Shown here: in pieces, positions 19,289 through 36,809 of the stretch
Numbering within the stretch: the first letter of the stretch is position 1
How the letters are laid out: every line of letters starts with the position of its first letter
Assembly: GCF_964340395.1 (NCBI RefSeq)
Contig: NC_135553.1
Coordinates: forward strand, 2,392,001-2,456,000
Direction: 5' to 3'
Length of the DNA: 64,000 bases
Origin: Glandiceps talaboti
Lineage: Eukaryota; Hemichordata; Enteropneusta; Spengelidae
Translations under genes and position numbers: made by a program
The notes under the pieces: generated by a model
Told to the model about the DNA's origin: nothing
What the model saw: the letters and a program-made list of their open reading frames with translations, nothing else
The model's database searches: none

Positions 19289-19490
19289 CAAAACCTTTAC
19301 ACCAGAGCAGTACGGGGAAGTTCAGACAGAGTTGAAGTTACAACTTGAGACTTATCTGACGAGCACGTTGTCTTGAATCTGAAGTGTACTGTTATCACCT
19401 TGCCCTGGCACTTTATGTTGGAATCGAAGCAAATCCCCAACAACACTTCCAACCAATCAGATGCCACCTCTAAGTAGCAACCAATCAGCT
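19289..19490 (-). promoter_or_regulatory. VWD gene 1 first non-coding exon and promoter
   Basis: On the minus strand a strong donor (GTTTTG then GTAAGT, 19288-19283) would end a 5' UTR exon at 19289. Its matching acceptor (TTTTTTCAG) lies about 14 nt before the ATG at 18370. Upstream are a TATA-like CATAAAG (19411-19417) and two CCAAT boxes, at 19453-19457 and 19481-19485, in repeated context ACCAATCAG. The start site would be near 19380-19386. Confidence 0.55.
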
Positions 19491-19499
19491 TTTCGTATG

Positions 19500-20397
19500 T
19501 TCAAACCATGTGACTCATTGACAACAAAACAAAGCTTTAGGACAAACTTGGCCATGATTTACATTTATCAGCTGACAAATGACTTAATTTGATGAACAGA
19601 TTTGGCATAGTCAGCACTACGCCATTTATACAGAGATTAATGTATTTATCATCCCACTGAATTGGCAAACTGAGTCAATATATGTATGTTGACATTGTCA
19701 GTGATTGCGACTTTCACTTTGTTTGCATTCCAGGAACAGGTTGCCACAAGTAATGTGATCAAATCAACAGACAGGATTTTCTACAGAAAGGAAAGTAAAT
19801 TGATGGAAAACAAATCAAAGAATTACGCTTGTGACCATTGTAGAATTGGAGACTATGTCTGTGCCCCTCGATAGCAATATGGGACCGGAAAACACCAACC
19901 ACCCCACGTGACTATCATTACAACAATTTAAAGAGTTTACACGTGAGAAAAAATGGTCATGGCAACAAGATCAATTATTACTGTTTCTTTTATTGTGTAT
20001 TATCTATCGTGAAGTCATCATTTTATGTGTAGATAGGTCCTACGTAAATAGTCGAGTAGGTTACAGCTGTGTGAGGGAACTTTTATGTCTATTCATCATC
20101 GTTGATACTTTCAGCGGCACTGGGCTCCTGATCTATTTTATGCACAGTATTTAAAACGTTGATTGGTTTGACAAAGTACAATAGTCAACATATATTTCAA
20201 TATCATCACAAAGCTGTACACAGAGTGACGTCAAGTTATTGAATACTTGCATTTGTTAAACGGAAGACATCGATTGAGAAAAAATCCATGATCCAATGCA
20301 GCCCTATAGAAATGCAATATTCAATAAGAACAACATCTGAAAATGTTACAATTGAGAACAAAATAAGCTTGAACATTTCATTTCATCAAATTGTTAC

Positions 20398-20458
<61 letters not shown>

Positions 20459-20867
20459 TGACGATGGTGCACGGACACCTTTTACACACACACACACACA
20501 CACACATATATACAGATACATACATATATACATGGACACATACATGAATACATACATACATACATACATACATACATACATACATACACACACATACATA
20601 CATACATACATACATACATAGACACATACATACATACATACATACATACATACATAGACACACACATACATACATACATACATACACACACATACATACA
20701 TACATACAAACATACACCTACATACATACATACATACATAGACACATACATACATACATACACACATACATACATACATACATACATACATAGACACATA
20801 CATGAATACATACATACATACATTCATACATACATACATACATACATACATACATACATACATACAT

Positions 20868-20914
<47 letters not shown>

Positions 20915-23900
20915 TATGAAAGTAACGGAAAAATACACAATATGTGTGCGTGACATAGAAAGCTGCTTAATTCATTAATATTGAAATGTACATATAAAGT
21001 TACTAGTAACTACCATAAAAATGCGGAGGATGGATTGTATGGGTATTAATGATACACATTTGTCAAAGTCAGAAACCGACGTTAGTAATTCAGGATTACA
21101 GTCATGGCATCTATTTCGAGTATTTGGTAATATTTCAATGACGCATCTATATTTTGAATCCAGTACATACATTCTTAAATTCCATTGTGACACATTGGAA
21201 AAATAGTGGATGCATGTTTCCTTCTGATTAAAATAAATGATGTCTGTGAATGACTGAAAGTAACATTTTATTCTCCATATCGTTTATCTACTATTGTCGA
21301 TTTCTATCCAATCTCATATATATTTTTCAAATAATCCAATTGATTTTAATAAGACCACGTCCCTGTTCTGTATGTGTTCAGAAGTACGGTACCGGTACAC
21401 AGTATTAAAAATTACTTGGCAATTTTAGATTACAATATTCTGCGCAGAGCAAAAGCTAGGATGTCTTATAAATCGTCTTTGTATAAAATATATCATTTCA
21501 ACGACATTGCGGGTTACTTAATTTCACTTTTGATATTTTACTAACTTAAAAGTCTTTTTTTAAACAAAAATTTATAATGACAAGTCAGAATTCACTCTGC
21601 AACGTGACATGCTTTCCAAGCATCCAAAATGTAAACTATTTAAATATGCAAATGATAACAGTTACGTCATCTAAAATGTACAATCCAGTGATTTCTTACG
21701 ACTGTTGTGTTATACAAAATTTAAACATCCAGATAAATAGCTCTAATACTGTTTATACTCGGGATGTTCCTAACCAATGTAATCACTTGAACTGTGTGAC
21801 CTTGTCATTACTCATTCTGTTTAGGCTTAGAATCCACTTTTCAGGCAAAGAATAGCAAATATTGCAATGCGTCAGGTTGGCAGTCTTCATCATGACGACA
21901 CACCAGATGCTTGTATCTTAGCAACGATTTCCTCTATCCCATACCCTAAAAATATCAGTCATGTCGTCATCATGGTCACCATACCAGATTTGTTTTACAT
22001 TTTTTACGGGTTTTAAAAAATATGTTTGTTTGGGCATAGTCAGTGGAGAGGAATCCCACTGTCTATGGAGGAGAATCCCACTGTCTATGATGGGCGGGTG
22101 TGTTGTTAGTGTTTCTCTGTTTTCTTGCGAAAAAAAAAACTTTTTAATTTCGATTATAACTTATACCTATTTATGGACATAGTTGACAGCAACATCTTCC
22201 TAGAAAGATTATAATTTTACCACGATAAATGGCCGAAAAATAAGCTAATTGTCAAATGTCTTCCAAGGTTTTTATACCAAGTTTGTGAGCCGTAAGTTTC
22301 TTTGAGATCGTATGCATGTACCGTTTCATTCGCCGGTTTCCACGACGTTTAAAAAACTCATTATTGGACTCTTGGAGTGAAAAGGAACTTATTAACTAAA
22401 TACTCTCGTCAGTTTACATTTTGTGGATGGGAGGGATGACATTTTGTCTCAGCAGCATCATTGATCTCTTCATTTGTAAGTAGAAGAAGTGTAACTACTT
22501 TGCAAAACGACTTGTATTACGTGTGTTATAATATCAAAGTACATATACACATTAGATTAGATCCAATCCTAAACGTACACTGTGTTCAACCCATTGTATA
22601 TAGCTACACCATATGTTACAGCTGGGCTACTTCATTCACTGACGTACATTGATGTCCGTCTTAACTTGTCAAACATCCAAGGGCAAATAACATCAACGGA
22701 TCATTGTATTGATAATAAATCTTATTTATGTATTTGTATTTGAAGACACGTTGGTTAGTCATAACTTTGGTATTGCCCAACATAAGCTGGCAATTGCAGT
22801 GAAGCACGTATTGGTTGATTTATTGGTTTGGACTATTTATCCAGTTATGGACCGCAGTTTGAAGTTGTCCCAATTGCAGAAATGAAAAATAAAAAAATAA
22901 AAAATAAAAACACCTAAGCTACAAAAAAAAACCCTTGCAAATTGATGATCCTGGTCGCCTGAACATGAAAGCACAGTCATGAACGCCAAATATCTGGACT
23001 TACTGACCCCCACCGGCAAAACTAGTATTATTTGAATAAATGACAAATGTTACACTATGAACAAATTTTGGTGTTTGGAAATGTTCGACAAAATCTACGT
23101 TATGTACAAATTGCTAAAGTTTCAACATATTGGTATTTAAATGATAGCATAAAAGATAACTGTTATGAAATATATTTTAATTTTTTATCAAACAATGTTA
23201 AAAATTGTTAGATGAATGGTGGCATACATCGTGACCAGTTGACACGCCCACCCTGGTAATTTCTGAAATACACTAACTTGCGAGGCCTATCATACAATGG
23301 TCTGTCTACGTCGTGGGTCTGTAACCAAGCTAGCTCATGTGATATGTAGACCTGGTAACCAAGTGATATCGTAGTTACCGATCAAGTGACGTATACAGGC
23401 TGTGAGTAATTAATGATGGCAAACGTTACACGTACAAAACCAACGTTTTTGCCTCTGTTTCAGCATTATTTTGTCAATCTGACAACCAACTATATATATT
23501 CACTGAAAATTGTTAAACCAATAATCAGATATTGTACGTAAGATTATAAATCAGAGGTCGGTTGTATGCAGACATAAGTAGTAAGTACAGCAGTAGGTTA
23601 AATTCCTGATCGCATTGATGAGGGCGCTGATTTTTGGACAAGACTGAATATCGTGGCTGTCACAAGTTACCTGCGAAACTGAAGAATACAAAAATAAACG
23701 AAGACCAGGGCTAAATTAAGCACAAGAAACTTATGACGTTTCTCATTCCCATTTATAATGACGAATTGCGAAATGAATTCATCATGTATGCCAATTTTTC
23801 ATTTCAGTAGCCTTTCGCAGATCAGATCTAGACTTATATAATATAGTGTCATTTTCATGAATGAATTAGAAAAGCTGTCTTTTATCGTTTTTCAACAGAA

Positions 23901-24000
23901 TGGATCGCTTTTCGTAATTTGTTTAAATTTGCAACTGTAGGAGTTTACTCTAACGGAATTTTATACGTCGACGTCTCCCACATAATTAAACATCGCTTTT
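19500..24000. other. Intergenic region between VWD gene 1 and the 24.2-kb gene
   Basis: No ORF here shows family conservation or exon-like splice signals. It contains the GT/CATA block at 20401-20915 and otherwise AT-rich unique sequence. Confidence 0.5.
20401..20915. repeat. (GT)n, (CA)n, (CATA)n microsatellite block
   Basis: A GT run (20401-20457), a CA run (20484-20506), then about 370 bp of CATA units with CACA and TAGACA interruptions, closing with CA. The opposing GT and CA runs could form a hairpin. Confidence 0.95.
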
Positions 24001-24032
24001 CATCAAAGTCGCACAGTCGGATGTTAAAGGAT

Positions 24033-24047
24033 GTCGTAGAGGGCGCT
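24033..24047 (+). promoter_or_regulatory. CTCF-like motif upstream of the 24.2-kb gene
   Basis: GTCGTAGAGGGCGCT matches the CTCF core at 12 of 15 positions, 165 bp before the start codon at 24212. Confidence 0.25.
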
Positions 24048-24211
24048 AGTGCATGTCGGGGAAATTTGAAACACACCACCGGGAGATCATGGCGATGGGA
24101 TGTCGATCCGCGATGCGATGTTGATACTCTTGTCTGTTAGGAGACTGGCAGACGAAGGATGTGATTTTTCCCGATGACGTTGCCAACACCTATCAACATC
24201 TAAAATTTGGA

Positions 24212-27678
<3,467 letters not shown>

Positions 27679-28731
27679 TTATACATGAAAAATGCTGTAA
27701 ACAAGAAGTTGAGATCTCTATGTAGTTATATATGAAAAAGGCTGTAAACAAGAAGTTGAGATCTCTATGTAGTTATATAGTCCATTGCATATCTATACAA
27801 AATGTTGGATCAACAACATGATGAAAGTACATTGGTCCAAGTCATGGAAGGGAAATTAATGTTCCTGTGTGTCTTGGTTCTGTTGTTTGTCTCTAAAGAC
27901 ATTGGAACATGTTGATATATATTTGGCATCTGAATTCTAGTTCCTAGTTATTAGTTACCTAAAGTGGGAACTATTGCATGTAATGGGCTCTATCCATCCA
28001 TCATATGTCATTTCTCATACATGCAATATGTGATAAAACATGAACTTTGAACTTGACCTTGAGGGTCAATTATCAAAATCAAGCAATTTCACAGTGCACA
28101 TACATTATGTTGCTGCTTGTATCACTTCTTACTGAATTGTGGTCATATTTGTTGTGAAAATCTGCTGTTTTTTAACAGTAGTTAGTTTAACAGTAGAGAC
28201 AGGCACTTGATTTAAGTATCTAGCTATGTGATTTTTATGTGTGATCCTGACCGTCAGAATTTGTAGTCACACAGAAGTAGACTATTTTAGGAGTCTGTGT
28301 CTTCTACAAAGTTTAGGGTTGGCAGTGAAAAACTTAGTGAGGTCAGGTATTAAACTGGAATCAAACAATTTTTAGCACAACTGAACTGAGATTCAGTAGT
28401 GCACTGTATAATATTTTACCCACAACTCCTTCTGATTTGTACTCTGACACATATGCTTCCTCAATTTAGACAATCTCACCAGTGTACAGGGTTTTGTTAA
28501 AACGGTTTTGTCATTTTCAAATCTTACTTTTTGTCACTTATGAGTTTCTGCATACCGATTTTCATCGGTTTAAACATCAATTATTTTTTGTAGAAGGATA
28601 CAACAATTGTATAAATTTTTCAACAGACTTTCTTGAACGGCATGTTGAATATTTGCAAGGAAACTAAGGAAAATATTTACACCTGTTATCACTTCATTAA
28701 AGATATTGATTTCTTTGAATAGGTGTAACAA

Positions 28732-28737
28732 AATAAA
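28732..28737 (+). terminator. Candidate polyadenylation signal AATAAA for the 24.2-kb gene
   Basis: AATAAA about 1.05 kb after the stop at 27678, in AT-rich sequence before the next gene. Plausible but not the only candidate. Confidence 0.4.
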
Positions 28738-28739
28738 TT

Positions 28740-29980
28740 TACATGGTAAAACTCTCTATACAGACTGACTACCCAACTTTGTGATTACTTGATGTTGTAA
28801 AGTGTTTTATTCAAAGCACGCCTTTCATTTAGTTTGTGGTACATTTTTATTTGAAATTTGCGACTATCTTTTTCAAGCTCAATCTACTTTTGCTACATAT
28901 TATTCAAATGTAATTGCCATACTTCAAATGTTAAGAAACATTGCTTCTTTTGGAAGTTATACAATAAGGAACATCTGAGAGATCAAAAACAGGGTGCCCC
29001 CCCCCCCCCCCCCCCCAATCAATCCATCGATAATCCCCCTCCCTCCCCCATCAAAGAAACTTACTGGTCCCTAACAATCAATGTAATCTTTATTTTCCTT
29101 TCCAGAGCGATTTTGTTGGTATCATTATTGTTCTTCCCTTTCCCTTCAATTTTTACATTTTTTTCTTTCCTGGACCGCTTGATCTGACATATTATATTAT
29201 TTTTAATGTGTTTTAGCATTTATGTCAGCACCCTTCTAGTTTAACATGTTCTGACAGTATCAAGTGTAGCATGGGTATAGAAGAAATGTGGCAACAAATT
29301 GACAAATTATATACTTTCTAAATGCCTGCTGTCAACAGCATGGCAACTCTAAAAAATGATGACTTCAGAATGAGCATTTTTTTAAACTCAGAACCATTCA
29401 GTGAATCTGTTTTAAAAGACCATAAAAAACAATATTGTAGGGGACAGTAGTTAGGTTTTCAGTACTCCTGGTATTCACACCAAACTTGACTTAAATCCTC
29501 AAAATATGATAGAATACAAAGTGATGAACGCCGTCATATTAATATTTTAGATATTTGTATATCAGCAAATATGTAATATTGCCAGTGATAATAATTTATG
29601 CAGACAAAACAAATACACACACACACAAATTGACAGAGAGACAGAAACATAGACACAACAACACAGAAATGATGTTATGTGCATGCATCAGATTTTCTTT
29701 CGCTAGCTTCAATATAGCTTTTTCACAACATGAAATATGCATGTATTAAAGTAAAGTGATGATAGAGATGCTAGGACCATTGGGTGTTGTCTAGTGATTG
29801 GGTTGGGCCATCAATAGGAATTAGAATAACTCTGTGAGAGACTATTCTTTTCCTTTCAAGTTAATAGAATCATTTTATATCAGAAATCCAAAGATTAGGT
29901 TGTAACTATATGACAGAAAGTGTTCATATGAGTAATTACACCATGTTTGTATACGAGACAGGTACAATAATAATTTGAAG
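28740..29980. other. Intergenic region without a recognised gene
   Basis: Lies between the convergent 24.2-kb gene and the BRICHOS gene. It contains a poly-C run at 28997-29016. No exon-like segment is seen. Confidence 0.5.
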
Positions 29981-29984
29981 GCTG

Positions 29985-29990
29985 TTTATT
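29985..29990 (-). terminator. Polyadenylation signal of the BRICHOS gene
   Basis: TTTATT on the plus strand is AATAAA on the minus strand, 129 bp past the BRICHOS stop codon. Confidence 0.55.
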
Positions 29991-30118
29991 CAACAGAGAA
30001 GTCGTACATCTATCTACTAGTAGTTTAAATATGAAATCCTTCACCAAGTGAATAGATTACATGCCAAATCTGACGAGTGCTAGGAGGAATGGTTCTTGTC
30101 TTCTTTTACAGCTTTCAT

Positions 30119-30319
30119 TTAATGAATAACAGTACACCACAGGCAAACCCAACAACATCCAGCCTTCGCTTCTAGAAAAAGAGAAAATATCCTAATTGAA
30201 AATTATCTGGAATGACAACATGTTGAAAGAAGACACAGTGATGTAGATAATAGACAAAATGAAAACATGCACACACACACAATTTCAATTCATCCATCCA
30301 TTGGTACATTTATGGTCAT

Positions 30320-30372
<53 letters not shown>

Positions 30373-30609
30373 CATACATACATACATACATATAGACATA
30401 CATACACACATACATACATACATACATACATACATGATGCATACATACATACGTACATGCATGCATACATACATATATACATACATACATACATACACAC
30501 ACATACATACATACATACATACATACATACATACATACTGCATACATACATAATGCATACATACATACATACATACATACATACGTACGTACATGCATGC
30601 ATACATACA

Positions 30610-30640
<31 letters not shown>

Positions 30641-30675
30641 TACATACATGCATGCATGCACACACGCACACATGT

Positions 30676-30714
<39 letters not shown>

Positions 30715-32720
30715 TACATACATACATAACCTTACATACATACATACCGACAACAAATATATTTCCGAGTATGTGAAAAAAATTGCATGCATACTAAATA
30801 TGCATGCGTAATCACATACAAACATCTAAATCTTTTGACATTCTAAAAAGTTTAATTTTTTATATAAACCACTCACCATCTTCAGAAGGAGTCAACCATC
30901 GCAAGTTTTTTCCTTCACAAGCAGCGCCTATAACCTCACCAACCATAGATGGATTTTTGACTGGTTCTCCAGCGCTGTAGGTAAAACCCTCTTCAAGACT
31001 TGCGCCCTCTACTAAAGGTTTCTGTGTAGAAGGCCAATATCTAAAGGTTTAAACTATGTATTCACACCTTGCTTACAGTCCAGGTTTTAATAATACCTTG
31101 CTAACAAAATTACCCAAATCTTCTATCTTTATAGTTCATTACATAATTTCTTAATAAAAATTGAATACTACAAACATATCTATGGAGATAGCTACGTTAT
31201 TATCCTTTTTGGATGAAGTTGTATAAATATGAAACTTGAAGAAAAAGTATCAGATATTTTGTATTTTCACACATTTTTCAGACGCACATTGTTGCTTATA
31301 ATTTCAATTATAATAAGATTTTAAAAGAGCAAGTATATTTTTTTATGTGAAACCCTTACCGGTGAAATGAATTTTTATGTTTGTTTATAAAAACACAACA
31401 ATTTTTATTAATCTAGCATGAACAATTCTAGAAAGTATATTACATATATAGGAATGGATGTAATTATTGATATATCTAAAATTGTAATGATAACACACAT
31501 CTTAAAAATGTAGGGATTTAGCCAGTTTATATGAAGACTTCATTAATTTGGTGGGGAAGATGATTTGAAAGAAAATTACGTTTATACACTCTAATTGTTA
31601 TCTTCACTAATTGCTAAAAAATGCACTGACTTTGTTGTACTGTGTTCAACTTCAAGTTGGGCAATGATACGGAGATACACAATTTCTTTTGATAATCATT
31701 TTGTATACATTAATAAGTTTATTTTTATAATTTAAATCTTGTAAACATAATCCATTCTAAAATGGTAATCTTTTCTCTATTTTGTGCAAATTTTATGGTG
31801 TATTGTTTCTCTCACCTCGTTATTCTCAAGTGCAGCTTTCAATGCGGATGGTTGCATATTGTCCCTGAAGGTCAGTGGTCGGATGTAGCATGTGTCATCA
31901 TCGTCTGGAATTATACTTTGCAGTCCCTTCAAGAAAAACGATGAAAATTGACTAAAATCAACAGCTAGAAACAAAATCTTTATCAAAGCTCAAATGAAAA
32001 TATATGATTTTAGGTGAATATTTTTAAAGAACAAGCGTTTACTGAAAACAGGAGTTGTGAGCAAACGTACCTTTTGAAAGTCTTTAACAAGACTTACTGT
32101 TCCACTGATACCATTGTGAGACTGAAATATTTCAATCTGTCTGTCTTCATCTATCGTTACATCGATCTCTTCCCTAATGCCATTGATGGTTGTTGCTTTG
32201 AAGACATCTGTCTAGGGAAATATAATGAATAGACTTTAAACATTCAGAAACCAATACACAGGTAAATTGCTACACTGAATGTAAAATTAACACTAACGTC
32301 CAACTTGAATGAAGATAGAAATCTAAGACAGATGGGACTATTGTAGAAACATCAAATTGTGTGTTTTCCAAAAATCCAAATAAATTGCTGAAAGAGAACT
32401 AACAACTAACATAGTTAAGGAATTTTCAATCACATAAGAAAATATTGAAAGGATGGAAAAACATTGAAAACAACCATTCTGGCCATAGACGACAAACTTT
32501 CTTAACCTCACGTTATAAAAGGTAATTAAACTTTACATTGTCCATATCTTACTTCATCGACATGAATTGCACTGTAAGTGAAAAATATCCCTAAGAGATA
32601 TAAAATAGAATAAATACACTATATGCACACTATTACCTCGTCTCTTTCAAATACTGCCCCTGGTGCAAGCTGAGGATAGTTGAGAAGACAAACAATAACG
32701 ACGAACACTGCTGAATCCAT
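30119..32720 (-). CDS. Secreted BRICHOS-domain protein (177 aa)
   Basis: Coding exons in order: 32720-32637, 32211-32071, 31926-31816, 31021-30877, 30171-30119; 534 nt including the stop, in frame. Residues 1 to about 20 form a signal peptide (MDSAVFVVIVCLLN...). A beta-rich linker (DVTIDEDRQIEIFQ) leads to a BRICHOS domain with both family cysteines: the first in DDDDTCYIRPL, the second in GEVIGAACEGKNLRWL. The gastrokine-like pattern FQ-x-GL, MQPSAL and GEPVKNPSMVG lies between them. The last exon adds a 16-residue Cys/Trp-rich tail with CCWVCLWC. BRICHOS domains act as intramolecular chaperones for aggregation-prone C-terminal segments; in some annelids that segment is an antimicrobial peptide. 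Whether this tail is released is unknown. Related proteins are usually longer or type II membrane-anchored; this one looks fully secreted. Confidence 0.85.
30326..30730. repeat. (CA)n / (CATA)n microsatellite block
   Basis: A CA run, then CATA units with GTAC and TGCA interruptions, then CA again. It lies in the last intron of the BRICHOS gene. Long apparent ORFs on both strands here are artefacts of the repeat. Confidence 0.95.
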
Positions 32721-32843
32721 TGAGATTTTTCACTGTCTTGTCTGAACCGCTAAAGAAATATCTTACTGGACTGGTGAAGTAATATGTCAGCACACTGTTG
32801 CCAGGAGCTTTGTGTATTCTGATATTTCTCTGATCTGTCTCTT

Positions 32844-32852
32844 CCTTATATG
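32844..32852 (-). promoter_or_regulatory. TATA box of the BRICHOS gene
   Basis: CCTTATATG on the plus strand reads CATATAAGG on the minus strand, about 125 bp upstream of the start codon. A start site about 30 bp downstream would give a 5' UTR near 100 nt without an intron. Confidence 0.5.
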
Positions 32853-32899
32853 CTTTAGTTGAAAATTGTTTGTCATACTAGATTTATAGCAATTTTATT

Positions 32900-35800
32900 T
32901 AGTTGCTTCTCCATGTCACATGAGGTCCATTTTCCATTCTGATTGAATGAATTTTAATACCCAAAATTTTGTTTAATTGATATTTTAAGTACCATTAAGC
33001 TTATATTATATGTTAAGCTTAATTTATATATAAAGTTACAAAATTACTGTCGATTGTTAGGCTAGGATCAGAATTTAAGGGGGGGGGGGTACTTCGGGAG
33101 AAATTATTTTGGTCAGAAATTTTTTCGCAGTCCCCCTTCATGCTCTCAACCAATTTCATGGCCCCTTCCCACAATGAACCAAACAATTTTCATAGCCCCC
33201 CCCACCCCCCACCTGGCCACAATATTTAAAGTGTAATTATACAGTACTCCACTTCAGAGGTGGAAGTCAACTGCAACTCCATATGTAACAATGGGAGATT
33301 TCTTTACATATGTGGGCTGTGTGAAAAAGGTCTCACTGGGCTGTAACCTATACTTGGAGATATTTAGTTAGTAGCAGGGTTTCTCTTTCAGTCTTGATTC
33401 TGGGCAGAACAGCATCCCCATGATAACTAGTGGGGAGGATGGGACACCCCCTCCCACAGTAAGCACTTTTTAAAAAATAAGGACATGAAGGAGGCCATTT
33501 AATGGCATAAAATTTCAAACCATACACATTATCGAAAGCTGAAAATTGTCTTCAATACCCCAATTTTACTCGAGACAATACATTATTATACAACTGTATG
33601 GCTGGCTATATTACCTACACATTAACTTATATTTTGGCAGACACACACAATTGCTTGGCTATTGACTGCTTCATAATTACATGTATGGTAGGTAAATGAA
33701 GTGTACAATTTTGCAAAGTACAAGGTAAACGACTGCTGCTGAGGGGTGGGGTCTGCGTCTGGCGAGAAATTGGGCGGAGGTGCCATGAAAAATATTGAGA
33801 GTAGCAAGTGTGATTACATAAGTGGACCAACAGCTGAATCTTCCAGACTTATCTTAAGCGCTCAGTTTAATTTTAATTTTGACGAAATAATTTCCCGCCA
33901 ATGGATCATTTGCTTATCATACAATTATACTTACTGTAACAGTATAAATGTATTGTATCAGACGAATCAAGAAATAACAAATTAGGCTCTGAACTGTGTT
34001 TCTTTGTAACTGTACCGTATACGTTAGCTGAATAACATACAAGACCAAATTTTCCCTTCAAAAAGGGTGGAGAGAAAAGAGAGAACTAGAATGGCTAAAG
34101 GGTACCACCTTGTTGTTAGTTTGAGAGAAACATATGTTTACACAGATCTACTGCAGTGAGTCATAATAGAGTCATTTAAAGCACACTATAAAAGTACCTG
34201 TTGTTGAGTGTGTACACTAGTAATGCAATTTCATTATATAGCCTTATATAGCCACTTGACAAGTAAAATGTGTTTGACAAAAGTCGCATTTTGCATGAAT
34301 ATATCACCAGGATTCTCAGCTAGCCAAATCTGGAAAATGTTATGGATAATATTGAACACTGATGAACATGTACAATGTCTAATTATTGGTATTGACAATT
34401 TTGACAATGATTATATTGTGATTGTCTGATCGAAAAATGATATCCAGTTACAACTAGTACAATTTTAACATGGTGACAGATTTTAAAAACCAAGATTTTG
34501 CTCAAGATTTAAACTTGTCACTACACTACCAACAGATATTATTGACCACAGATGATATTGATACAGTTAATCAATTTCTACTCTGAACTCTAAGCGTAGT
34601 TGGTATTCATGACTTTATGTTTAAAGAGTGAAACATTCATTGGTTATTTCAAATGTGTTCAACACTCACACTTGTATTGCTATTGTTATGAAAGAAATGG
34701 CAATTTTCATGAAATTGTGCTAATTTAAAAATGGAACTTATAAACCTATGTGACTGCACTACAATTGACCATTTGATATTACGTATATCTCATAAGCATA
34801 CACTACCGTGTTTATCACTATCGTAACATGATTATAGAACGTAGAATGCACATGAAGGAATTATCTGAAAATCTCAAAAAGTTTGCCACATACAAATCTT
34901 TCCTTTTTAAATTTGCTTTTGAAAGAACAAAAGACATTGAGTTCATAGTCTTGTTTTCAAGAAGTTGACAGCCATATTGGGTTGTAAATGCATGACTACA
35001 TTTTTTACCTAAATTGTAAAACATATGATGACCCCTGATTCTAACTGAGAATGCGTTTGAATTTTCTTGAACAAAGTAACAACCAAAGTTTACCCATAAT
35101 GCATTACTACAATCAGTCGTCGGGAGAGGGGTTAGATTAGAATAATTAAGAATGCACTGTAATTTATGAAGTCAGCACATTTCTGTAGATTCGTCTTTGT
35201 GGACACTCTCTTAATTGTGCTCATTGAACAAATGATTAACAGGAACGCCAACATGTAAAACGAATCCTAGAGTCTAGCTGTTTGTACAATGATGTGAGTC
35301 ATTGAAGATTTAATGGCTTATATCATAGCTTGGTGTTTAGCGTATTAATTTTGCTTGATTTGTTTTATGTGGTCTATTCATCTTCTCACCATGATGCCAT
35401 AAGCCATTTTAAGTTTGCCTAAATTTGAGTAGTGCTATAAAAAGTGATGATTGGTATACTTGTCAACTTAGCAAAATTACCGGGGTAAGTGTCTCATTTA
35501 AGACTATTAACACAATGGGCTGCCTGCCCAAAGACTTAAAATGTACTGGCGCATGATAAATGTTTTTTTTAAATAAAATTTTTATTGAGAAAAGCTTGTT
35601 ATTTTTACGACTAGAATTTATGGAACATTTAAGACATTAAGATTTTAGTAATCAATTCATTGGAGATCATGTTGTTTTATAGGACCAGTTTGAAGCCTAT
35701 TGGCACCACGATGCCAGAAAGGAATGAATATATTACAACCCATGGCATGTCTATATCCCAATGATCGGTAATGTCAACTTGGCACCAAATCTTTCTTAAA

Positions 35801-36640
35801 TACAAAATCCTAATTTTCCAGGTATAAGGCAATCTTAAATTCTTAATTAGAGAATGGAGTACAATATAAATACAATGTACACTTGAATCCATTGTTAGTA
35901 TCTAGTGAGGTGGTATTCAGCTACCACATAAAATTAGAGTCTTTTAGGCCAAATAAAAGAATGGTGTGTTTCTGATAACCCAACAGACCCTAGTTTAAGC
36001 CCCGACCCTAAACTTCAGAAGTTCTATTTTAAGTTGAAAGAGATCTCCAGATTATCTATCAATGAATGACCATGCCTATCCACCACATCACTTTGAGCTT
36101 TAATCAGAATCTACCTTTACAAATGTCAAATATCACCGAATCAGCTTTTTGTTTTAGATTATAGTCCAGCTGTGATGACACTTGAATATTTGACTGTCAT
36201 GAATCCCAATACTAAGCATCTAATAATACCTCAGCTAGCCTACATAAATGTATGTGGTAATTCGATAATAATTTATGGTTCTTATTTGCACTTGTTTGTG
36301 TTCTTGTATTTGCTAGAGTATGTATGATTGCCTAGTGATTGACATCTAACAGCATTGCTCAACTTATTGACAAATAAAGAAATGGTCCACACCTGTTTCA
36401 TATCAGATTCTGTTTACATACGGACATCATTCACTGTTCACAGTACCATCAGTGATTAGTAAGGAGGTAAATCAGCTAATCAGGATAAACTTTTTAAAAA
36501 GGGATTGGTTATTTTCAACGCTACAGTTGAAATTTAACAGAAATAATTAAACTTTACAGTTATTGCAGATATGATCTTTGTGAAATCACACCAACATTTT
36601 TGTCAAAGACTCTTTTTCCTGTTGAGGGTAAATGAGATAT
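32900..36640. other. Intergenic region without a recognised gene
   Basis: AT-rich DNA between the BRICHOS gene and the 3' end of VWD gene 2. A G-tract and C-rich blocks at about 33080-33215 and 33405-33460 look like decayed repeats. No conserved coding segment was seen. Confidence 0.5.
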
Positions 36641-36689
36641 ACAGGACAAACAGAAATGATTAAGAGACAGTAATTAGTGGTGAAATGTT

Positions 36690-36703
36690 TTTATTTATTT
36701 ATT
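36690..36703 (-). terminator. Polyadenylation signals of VWD gene 2
   Basis: TTTATTTATTTATT on the plus strand gives three overlapping AATAAA hexamers on the minus strand, about 500 bp beyond the stop codon of VWD gene 2. Confidence 0.5.
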
Positions 36704-36786
36704 TATGTTTTATTATGTTTACATTGTACCAATATGAGATATTTTCTAATAGGTCAGGGTTCAAGAAGAAATTTAGGAAGTTTTTG

Positions 36787-36809
36787 CCCCCCCCCCCCCC
36801 CCCCCCCCC
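36787..36809. repeat. Poly-C run
   Basis: A 23-bp C homopolymer, one of several in the window (also 66-82 as G, 28997-29016, 58700-58711 and 62726-62748). Confidence 0.95.

Noticed and set aside
19686-19874. Short ORF starting with a hydrophobic segment
   Set aside because: Superficially signal-peptide-like but isolated, with no conserved content and no splice partners.
20378-20956. Long ORFs reading MYVCMYVC or HTYIHTYI (also at 30259-30745 and 52107-52704)
   Set aside because: Pure consequence of CATA/GT repeats having no stop in several frames on both strands; no exon signals.
24161-24211. Extended N-terminus starting at a GTG for the 24.2-kb gene
   Set aside because: GTG is not a normal animal start; the first in-frame ATG after the upstream stop is at 24212.
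30119-30171. Alternative frame of the last BRICHOS exon reading KRRLDVVGF...
   Set aside because: Attractive as a dibasic-released peptide, but the donor phase at 30877 fixes the other frame (E-A-K-A-G-C-C-W).
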